DNA of 26,389 nt, from positions 1 to 26,389 of the IMG/VR virus record IMGVR_UViG_3300010397_000082, one strand, 5' to 3'. This stretch comes from a virus. Under the pieces are notes generated by a model. That model saw nothing but the letters and a program-made list of their open reading frames with translations, searched no databases and had not been told where the DNA came from. The translations under genes and the position numbers were made by a program. Positions 21,717 through 26,389 of this stretch are shown here, one piece after another. Numbering within the stretch: position 1 is the first letter of the stretch; every line of letters begins with the position of its first letter.

Positions 21717-22083
21717 TCGGTCCTCCGTCGGGTCCGCTCATCTCAACAGCCTCGCGTCGGCTGTAGTCCTTCGGCCATCGTCGCTCGAGGACCCATGCCG
21801 CCGCCTGCCACGCACCCGGCGATTCGATGACCGTCCCATCAGGCCGCGTGGTCACCGTGCCATGAGTCGAGGCATGGACGATCGTGTCGATGAGGGCGTT
21901 CTGGGCGATGCCCTCGGCCTTTTGAAGGGCCTCCGCAAACTCAGGAAACGCCAGCTCCCACTCACGCATCGTCGTGTAGGAGACGCCGCCGAACGCCGCA
22001 GACGCCTTGCGGGTATAGCCCTTGGTCAACGCCTCGATGATGGCGTCTTCGTTCTCGGGTGTGCGCTTACTTGGCCGACCCAC
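21580..22083 (-). CDS. terS: Terminase small subunit
   Basis: 167 residues, start GTG 22083 within the end of the preceding gene. The N-terminal MGRPSKRTPENEDAIIEAL is followed by a helix-turn-helix (KGYTRKASAAFGGVSYTTMREWEL), then FPEFAEALQKAEGIAQNALIDTI, the usual central helical region of small terminases that recognise the packaging start site and form a ring. The C-terminus is acidic, then basic, and includes PDHEREALAAAIRDHL. It lies directly upstream of the large subunit. Family assignment by motif and position. Confidence 0.8.
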   Translation of the reverse strand: MGRPSKRTPENEDAIIEALTKGYTRKASAAFGGVSYTTMREWELAFPEFAEALQKAEGIAQNALIDTIVHASTHGTVTTRPDGTVIESPGAWQAAAWVLERRWPKDYSRREAVEMSGPDGGPIDTRDLSKVPDHEREALAAAIRDHLASRRRPPVRAGGEPDPQPGD

Positions 22084-22366
22084 TCTTGGCCTTCGCCTTC
22101 GGGGCCGCTTCCGCCTTGACGGGCTCGGGCTCGACGACAGGTTCGGGTTGGACGATCTCGGCCTCGCGCAGCTCGTCGAGCGCCGCTGCGGTCTCGTCGG
22201 CCTTGGCGCTCATCGTCTTGCACTTGGAGCAGACCGAACCCTCGGGCTCCGTGGTCCAGGGCGAGTTGTATGGGATCGCCTCACCGCAGGCGGTTCGCTG
22301 GCCGTCTCCGATGATGTGCTCGGCCTTGTCGTCGGGCAGGTGGACGTACTGGGTACGGTACGACAT
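22067..22366 (-). CDS. Small zinc-ribbon-like protein
   Basis: 99 residues from ATG 22366, which has GGAGG five bases upstream; an upstream GTG-type extension to 22399 lacks one. The pattern His…TACGEAIPYNSP…GSVCSKCKTM has one cysteine, then a Cys-x2-Cys, and an earlier His (EHIIGDGQRTACG), like a small zinc-ribbon found in phages and actinobacteria. The C-terminal third is Pro-Glu-Ala-Lys-rich (EPVVEPEPVKAEAAPKAKAK) and probably disordered. Role unknown; the stop overlaps the small terminase start by 17 bases. Confidence 0.65.
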   Translation of the reverse strand: MSYRTQYVHLPDDKAEHIIGDGQRTACGEAIPYNSPWTTEPEGSVCSKCKTMSAKADETAAALDELREAEIVQPEPVVEPEPVKAEAAPKAKAKSGSAK

Positions 22367-22455
22367 GGGAACCTCCAAGGGGTGCCGTCGCTGAACCATC
22401 GAGGTTGGGTCCCGGCCCTGATGCAGGCAGCCGGGAGGAGCGAGGCGTCATGAGT

Positions 22456-22788
22456 CTACGCTACCGGGGCAACGGCCTCGGAACGGGTCAGCCAGAGGGT
22501 GCCGCTGGTCGCGTCGGGATCGACCTCGATCGGCCACCCGAACAGGAGTTTGGTCACGCCTTCCGCTGTCTTAGGGTTGACGATGCGGTACGGCGGCGGA
22601 GCGGCCTCGGTCAGCGCCTGCATCACGTCCCGAGACACGCGCCAGTGATGCTCGGGCATGGCGACGGGCCGACCGAACGGCTGTGCGATCCGCGGGTCGC
22701 CGTCAGGAACGTCCTCGTTCAATGGAATGCCGCGCCACTGATCGCACTTGGCTGTGTGGATCATCGCGGCGAGGTCAAGGATGCTCAT
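22456..22788 (-). CDS. Hypothetical protein
   Basis: 110 residues, start ATG 22788, overlapping the stop of the preceding gene (ATGA). It begins MSILDLAAMIHTAKCDQWRG, with FGRPVAMPEHHWRVSRDVMQALTEAAPPPY in the middle and a strand-rich end (TKLLFGWPIEV…GTLWLTRSE). No membrane segment or known motif. The end reads WPIEVDPDATSGTLWLTR. Such proteins of unknown role are common upstream of the terminase in phages of high-GC hosts. Confidence 0.6.
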   Translation of the reverse strand: MSILDLAAMIHTAKCDQWRGIPLNEDVPDGDPRIAQPFGRPVAMPEHHWRVSRDVMQALTEAAPPPYRIVNPKTAEGVTKLLFGWPIEVDPDATSGTLWLTRSEAVAPVA

Positions 22789-23447
22789 GCCGCCACCGTA
22801 CCACCGGGCACGTCCACCCGAACGTCCGTCAACCTGCGCAAGAACGCGCACAGGGCATCGAACACCACGAGCTTGGCATCGAGCGGGTGGCAGCCCTCGG
22901 AGGTGGCGGCCTCGACCGGATCCATGCCGAACGCGACGTGCTGGACGATGGCGGCGCGTCTCCGGGTGGCTTCCTCGCGGGCCTTCTCCATGTCGGCCAT
23001 CGTGGCTCGGAAGGGATGCAAGTAGAACGCGATGACGGGGCGGTTCCGGGGATGGGCCGGGCAGTCCAGGTAGTGATGATGCGTCGCTGGGAGGTATGGC
23101 GGCCACGGCGGACCCTTGCTCTGGGCGACGGCCTTGCACGAGCAGCGGCGCGGACCCGCGTCCGTCCATGACGGGTCGCCGAAGATGAACGTCTCGGCGT
23201 CCCCGGTCATCTTGGGCGAGCCGTCGTCCGCCAACCCGTCGCGCTCATGAAGTTGGTACGGCACCTCGTCACGGTAGGCGCGCCGGACCAGCTCGCAGGC
23301 GTGGCGCAGGTCGCGCGGTCCGCGTTTGCTGGGATCCCATGAGAAGCGCAGGCTCGCGGCGTTGCGGTCGGCGTACGTCCGGCCTCGGTTGGCAAGGGCC
23401 TCGGCATTGGCTTGTGCATCTGACTTCCAGCGGTCGGCGCGGCTCAT
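22785..23447 (-). CDS. Hypothetical protein with a Cys/His-rich centre
   Basis: 220 residues, start ATG 23447 overlapping the previous stop (ATGA). The N-terminus is Arg/Asn-rich (MSRADRWKSDAQANAEAL). The middle has GPRRCSCKAVAQSKG, then THHHYLDCPAH, that is C-x-C, H-H-H and C-x2-H spaced as in a small zinc site. A helical C-terminal part follows (RATMADMEKAREEATRRRAA) and ends in a possible HTH-like segment MDPVEAATSEGCHPLDAKLVV. I do not recognise the family. The large ORF that continues upstream to 23792 in this frame lacks its own signals and overlaps the next gene. Confidence 0.6.
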   Translation of the reverse strand: MSRADRWKSDAQANAEALANRGRTYADRNAASLRFSWDPSKRGPRDLRHACELVRRAYRDEVPYQLHERDGLADDGSPKMTGDAETFIFGDPSWTDAGPRRCSCKAVAQSKGPPWPPYLPATHHHYLDCPAHPRNRPVIAFYLHPFRATMADMEKAREEATRRRAAIVQHVAFGMDPVEAATSEGCHPLDAKLVVFDALCAFLRRLTDVRVDVPGGTVAA

Positions 23448-23698
23448 GCGGTTCGCCTCAGCCAGTACGGAAGCCGCCGATACCACGGCAATCCCTGTCG
23501 CCACGTCCGAACGATCTGCGCCTCTCCCTCGATGAGGAGGTCCGCATACATCGTCAACGTGACCTCGGCCATCCGGTCCACGCCAATCTCGAACGACGCC
23601 ACGGTGACGCCGCGCAGAGGCTCGCCGTCGAGTTCGATGGTCGTCAGGATGCCTCGGCCGTCGGGGCACTTGATCCGGATGGAGTGGAGGTCGCTCAC
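23444..23698 (-). CDS. Hypothetical small beta-rich protein
   Basis: 84 residues, ATG 23698, overlapping the end of the HTH gene and coupled at its own end (ATGA). The sequence alternates strands (HSIRIKC, ILTTIELDGEPLRGVTV, FEIGVDRMAEVTLTMYADLLI) and closes with a basic Trp-rich end (WRQGLPWYRRLPYWLRR). This layout is frequent in phage proteins of unknown role near morphogenesis genes. No catalytic motif seen. Confidence 0.6.
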   Translation of the reverse strand: MSDLHSIRIKCPDGRGILTTIELDGEPLRGVTVASFEIGVDRMAEVTLTMYADLLIEGEAQIVRTWRQGLPWYRRLPYWLRRTA

Positions 23699-23946
23699 CG
23701 TCGTCCCTCATCGTCGCGCTTCTGATCCCGCCGGCCGAGCATGTAGAACGCACCCGCCAGGGCACGGCCCGGAGCGAGCTTGGCGAACGCATGGAGGCGA
23801 TGCTTCCAGAGCGTGCTGTTGCCGATATGCAGGGCGTGGGTGATCTGGTCGCGGGTCTGGCCCTGCTCTGAGCGGTGCATGACGTCGGCCTCGGTGGGGG
23901 TCAACGGATCCCCTTCGACGTCACGGGCCTGCTCGAGATCGTCCAT
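23695..23946 (-). CDS. LuxR/GerE-type HTH protein
   Basis: 83 residues. LTPTEADVMHRSEQGQTRDQI and THALHIGNSTLWKHRLHAFAKL (about residues 15-58) match the four-helix LuxR C-terminal DNA-binding domain, with the recognition helix around NSTLWKHRLH. No receiver or ligand domain is present, so it is a stand-alone DNA-binding domain, or may bind DNA as a dimer. It could be a small transcription regulator of the phage. It sits between a DNA methyltransferase and unknown genes. Confidence 0.65.
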   Translation of the reverse strand: MDDLEQARDVEGDPLTPTEADVMHRSEQGQTRDQITHALHIGNSTLWKHRLHAFAKLAPGRALAGAFYMLGRRDQKRDDEGRR

Positions 23947-23950
23947 GGCG

Positions 23951-24589
23951 TCACGCGCTCAGCCCCAAGACTTCCTGCGAACAGCGTGTCGCGGCGATCT
24001 CGCAGTAGCGCTCCTCGATCTCGATGCCGATGGCCTTGCGGCCGAGCAGTTTCGCGGCGACGAGCGTCGTGCCAGATCCAAGGAATGGATCGAGGATGGT
24101 TCCGCCCTCGTCAGTCAACTTGACGATCGGAGCAGGACAGATCGGCTGCGCCCACGCGTGGAGTCGCTTCGCCCAGTCCTTGCCAATCCGCCCGAGGTCA
24201 TCGTCTAGGATCACCTTGCGGTCGGCTCGAGCGCCCTTCGTGAACCACGCAACGGGCTTGAAGTTGACCTTGACTCCTAGTCCGTGGAGCAGCGGCGTGA
24301 TTCCGCCGGCGTTCGGCTGAATGCATAGCCAGTGGAATCGGAGCGACACGCCGAGCGATGCCAACACAACCGGCAACTGTTGGTGCCCGCAATAGGCGAA
24401 CAAGGACGAGCCGCCGCGCATCAGGCGCGGGGCGGTCGCCGCCAGATCACCCCAGATGTGGTCGAACTCGTGGGCATATGGCGGATCGGTCAGCACGAGA
24501 TCAACCGACTCATCCGCGAGCCTCGGCATGACATCTGCGGACGCGCCGTGGTAGATCGTCACCAGGTCGTCGGAGTAGTAGGGCGTCAC
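23951..24589 (-). CDS. DNA N4/N6 methyltransferase, beta order of motifs
   Basis: 212 residues from GTG 24589, which overlaps the stop of a tiny membrane protein gene. The catalytic DPPY motif is at about residues 35-38 (VDLVLTDPPYAHEFDHIWG) and the SAM-binding DPFLGSGT motif near the C-terminus (167-174), so the order DPPY first, then FxGxG, is that of the beta class (N4-cytosine or N6-adenine). The spacer between them is about 130 residues, too short for a large target-recognition domain. It may protect phage DNA from restriction or act as an orphan methylase. No nuclease gene is adjacent. Target sequence not predictable. Confidence 0.88.
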   Translation of the reverse strand: MTPYYSDDLVTIYHGASADVMPRLADESVDLVLTDPPYAHEFDHIWGDLAATAPRLMRGGSSLFAYCGHQQLPVVLASLGVSLRFHWLCIQPNAGGITPLLHGLGVKVNFKPVAWFTKGARADRKVILDDDLGRIGKDWAKRLHAWAQPICPAPIVKLTDEGGTILDPFLGSGTTLVAAKLLGRKAIGIEIEERYCEIAATRCSQEVLGLSA

Positions 24590-24687
24590 CGCTGCGCCGT
24601 CCCGATGAGGATGGCCAGACCCAAGATCACGAGTGCGAGCCCTCCGAGGATGAGGTTGTGGGTACGGGAGAGGCCCGGCTTCGTCAC
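24586..24687 (-). CDS. Very small single-span membrane protein
   Basis: 33 residues from GTG 24687, overlapping the previous stop as GTGA, stop TGA overlapping the methylase start. Basic N-terminus (VTKPGLSRTHN) followed by a single hydrophobic helix LILGGLALVILGLAILIGTA and QR. It is one of three short membrane proteins in a row. Together they could be a holin set, with a basic short one able to act as an antiholin or spanin-like factor, but there is no sequence proof. Confidence 0.5.
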   Translation of the reverse strand: MTKPGLSRTHNLILGGLALVILGLAILIGTAQR

Positions 24688-24875
24688 GGTCGCCAGCCCG
24701 AGAAGAACGCCCACAGACCGGCAAGGATGCCGATGGCCCATGCGAACTGCTCAAGGAACCCGCCCACGGCCTCGGCCGGTGGCACGTTGACCGCCTTGAG
24801 GAGGCGGGCCACGAGGATGCACACGAGGCCGATGACGACGGCGATGATGACCGCGAGGACGATGCGCTCGAGCAT
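24684..24875 (-). CDS. Small membrane protein (holin-like)
   Basis: 63 residues, ATG 24875. Two hydrophobic spans: residues about 3-25 (RIVLAVIIAVVIGLVCILVARLL, partly read in pieces) and about 42-58 (FAWAIGILAGLWAFF), separated by a short polar turn with VPPAEA. Size and layout match class II holins, which permeabilise the membrane for lysis. Adjacent to two other small membrane proteins. Confidence 0.55.
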   Translation of the reverse strand: MLERIVLAVIIAVVIGLVCILVARLLKAVNVPPAEAVGGFLEQFAWAIGILAGLWAFFSGWRP

Positions 24876-24878
24876 GGG

Positions 24879-25181
24879 TCAGCCTCCGGGCTTGGGTTCA
24901 GGGTCGATGGTCGGCCTGGTCGCAGCGGGTGGCGTCGCGACCGTGGCCTCGTAGTTCGGCTGACCTGTCGGGGTCTGGATGTGGTAGGTATCACCGGCCG
25001 AGAGCGTCGGCGGCTGGCCAGCGACGACGAGGATGATCGCGCCGAACACCGCGCCCCATGCGCCGGAGATCGTGGCGGCGATGACTCCATCGACTCCGAG
25101 CGCGACGACCGTGACCGTGACGGCGCCTTGAATGGCCGTGGCGAGTCCGAGCCAGAGGTTGACGGGCCGACCGAAGATCAC
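24879..25181 (-). CDS. Membrane protein (holin-like)
   Basis: 100 residues, GTG 25181, overlapping the previous stop by four bases. Short N-terminal segment (MIFGRPVNLW), then two hydrophobic spans: about 10-28 and 33-54, followed by a polar C-terminus of about 45 residues rich in Pro and Thr. A cytoplasmic or external C-terminal tail after two spans is usual for phage holins. The neighbouring peptidase-like gene upstream could be the associated lysin, but this is not established. Confidence 0.5.
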   Translation of the reverse strand: MIFGRPVNLWLGLATAIQGAVTVTVVALGVDGVIAATISGAWGAVFGAIILVVAGQPPTLSAGDTYHIQTPTGQPNYEATVATPPAATRPTIDPEPKPGG

Positions 25182-25333
25182 GGCTCGACTCCCGATGCCG
25201 TCTCTGACTCACCGTCCGTCTCGGGGGCTGCGGGATCGTCCACCGGATCGGTCTTGACGTCCGGGGCACCCTCCTCTGAGGGATCGGGTGGGGTCTGGAC
25301 GATGACGCCGGGATCTTCGATGTCGTCGGTCAC
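25178..25333 (-). CDS. Very acidic 51-residue protein
   Basis: The frame starts GTG 25333, directly after the stop of the peptidase-like gene, and ends TGA 25178, inside the GTG of the holin-like gene. It begins VTDDIEDPGVIVQTPPDP and is mostly Asp, Glu, Pro, Thr and Ser, without hydrophobic or aromatic residues, so it is likely disordered. It could be a small linker or virion-associated protein. Both junctions are coupled, which supports translation. No family known. Confidence 0.55.
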   Translation of the reverse strand: MTDDIEDPGVIVQTPPDPSEEGAPDVKTDPVDDPAAPETDGESETASGVEP

Positions 25334-26224
25334 CTAGACCTCCTTTGAGTAGCCGGAGCTGAGGAACCAGCCGTCCATCCGGGAACCGGCCTTGTGGATC
25401 TGGACGAGGCTGATCCGCGTCCCGATGTTCGTGGGGTAGGACTTCGGGCCGCCGCACGCGAGCTGGAAGCCCTCGGTCTCGCGGACCTGTCGGAGATCCA
25501 TCCGGGCCACCCCATCGACGACCTGGTGACGGGTGTACCGGCGCACGATGGCAGGCTTGATGGGGCGCACGGTGACGACGTAGTTGGCCGTGATGTCGCG
25601 GGTGAACGCGCAATTGGCCTTGCCGATGCCGAGCAGTCCGTCGCCCAGATCGAGGGTGCCCGCGAACCGCTCCAAGACCGCCCATGTCGTCGCGACGCGC
25701 TTGGTCAGCGGGTCATCGAACCACGGCACGCCGTAGTCGGCTCCGCACTCGATGGCGTGGTTCTTGGCGAAGCCGTTGCCGTAGCCCTGACCCGCCTCGA
25801 TGAGCGCCCGGCGCGCCCCATTGAGGATGGCCTGATCGCCGGCGATGACCCGGCTCTTGAACGATGCGAACGGGTAGCCGGTGTGGACGTCGAGGTCGAT
25901 CTTGCCGTTGGACAGCTTGTATATCGCCGCATGGACCTGGGTGAGGGTCAGCCCCGGCGATTCGGGGTCCGGGATGGGTTCGTTCGTGGCGGCACGGATC
26001 TGCGCCCCGGTGAACAGGAGCGCCCCGCACGTGTCGGCCTGCCCTGCCATCCCAGCCGAGCACGCCTGACAGTTGACGTTGCCGTACTTGCCGCCCCACT
26101 TGTACTCGAGCTGGGCCTGATGGGTCGGGTGGAAGCCGGTGCACTTGCCGGTCGTCATGGCTTCCTCTCGGGCGATCCTTTGGCAGATCGAACACTCCCT
26201 CGGATCGTGGAACCAGCGGTCCAA
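25334..26224 (-). CDS. Possible Cys-His-Asp (papain-like) peptidase or amidase
   Basis: 296 residues from TTG 26224; ATG 26158 with a GAGAGGA four bases upstream is a good alternative start (274 residues), in which case the CSIC motif is lost. The core has GNVNCQACSAGMAG (Cys52), later FAKNHAIECGADYG (His156) and VPWFDD (Asp170), in the order and spacing of the papain/C39-like fold. This suggests a cell-wall or protein hydrolase such as a lysin, though no known wall-binding domain is visible. The C-terminal 100 residues are strand-rich. The three holin-like genes downstream fit a lysis role, but the evidence is weak. Confidence 0.5.
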   Translation of the reverse strand: MDRWFHDPRECSICQRIAREEAMTTGKCTGFHPTHQAQLEYKWGGKYGNVNCQACSAGMAGQADTCGALLFTGAQIRAATNEPIPDPESPGLTLTQVHAAIYKLSNGKIDLDVHTGYPFASFKSRVIAGDQAILNGARRALIEAGQGYGNGFAKNHAIECGADYGVPWFDDPLTKRVATTWAVLERFAGTLDLGDGLLGIGKANCAFTRDITANYVVTVRPIKPAIVRRYTRHQVVDGVARMDLRQVRETEGFQLACGGPKSYPTNIGTRISLVQIHKAGSRMDGWFLSSGYSKEV

Positions 26225-26225
26225 G

Positions 26226-26389
26226 TCATGCCGCGCTCAGTTGGGAACGCCGCTTGGACGTAGAGCCAGCACACGACTCGTCGCCGACGTCCACTGACGG
26301 CGTTCCCATGCTTGGAACCACCAGCCACCCGAGGGCTGACCAGACCTCGGCCATCGTCCCCACGTCGGCCTTGCGCAAGGCGGCTTGGC
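26226..26389 (-). CDS. C-terminal fragment of an upstream gene (runs off right edge)
   Basis: In one minus-strand frame the DNA is open from the right edge to a TGA at 26226, giving about 53 residues: QAALRKADVGTMAEVWSALG, then WLVVPSMGTPSVDVGDESC, then AGSTSKRRSQLSAA. The stop lies next to the candidate TTG start of the peptidase-like gene. The other frames have stops or are less coding-like. Too short to identify. Confidence 0.4.
   Translation of the reverse strand, partial: QAALRKADVGTMAEVWSALGWLVVPSMGTPSVDVGDESCAGSTSKRRSQLSAA

Noticed and set aside
22370-22406. Inverted repeat AACCTC/GAGGTT that could hide the ribosome-binding site of the zinc-ribbon-like gene
   Set aside because: Only six base pairs with a 25-base loop, so it could be chance.
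1-26389. tRNA genes, CRISPR arrays, integrase or attachment sites
   Set aside because: I saw no cloverleaf-like sequence, no regularly spaced repeats and no recombinase motif in any frame I read.

Overview
This window is part of the late, structural half of a tailed double-stranded DNA phage (class Caudoviricetes, siphovirus layout). It could be a free phage, a prophage or a metagenomic contig. GC content is high, codons favour G or C at the third position, and TAG, TAA and TGA all occur as stops. Many genes start with GTG, a few with TTG, and most overlap the previous stop as ATGA or GTGA. This suits a high-GC bacterial host such as Actinomycetota or Chloroflexota, but the host is an inference. 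I see no integrase, tRNA, rRNA or CRISPR array.

Almost everything is transcribed on the minus strand, so the order of expression runs from right to left. At 26389-22067 there is a fragment of an upstream gene, a possible Cys-His peptidase, an acidic 51-residue protein, three small membrane proteins (holin-like), a DNA methyltransferase of N4/N6 type, a LuxR-type HTH protein and four unknown small proteins. At 22083-20202 are the small and large terminase subunits. At 19667-12872 is the head module: a portal fused to a MuF domain, three likely surface proteins (one with tandem repeats), a prohead protease, a short coiled-coil protein and the HK97-fold major capsid protein. At 12726-7698 a glycosylation cassette interrupts the head-tail genes: an unknown protein, an FkbM methyltransferase, a capsid-like fragment and three glycosyltransferases. 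At 7720-1 are the head-tail connector, a gp10-like protein, a tail terminator, the major tail protein, a tail chaperone with a -1 frameshift, the tape measure and a minor tail protein that runs off the left edge.

Two short plus-strand islands break this pattern. One, between portal and terminase, has a ribbon-helix-helix-like protein and a small partner behind overlapping palindromes. The other is an HNH protein gene that appears to sit inside the second glycosyltransferase. Its 522-bp insertion is flanked by ACTAG direct repeats, and joining the flanks restores the frame from an ATG that overlaps the previous gene's stop.

The most notable observations are this HNH insertion, an in-frame amber codon between the coiled-coil (delta-domain-like) segment and the capsid protein, whose frame has no conventional start before conserved-looking sequence, and a second, truncated capsid-like reading frame inside the glycosylation cassette.
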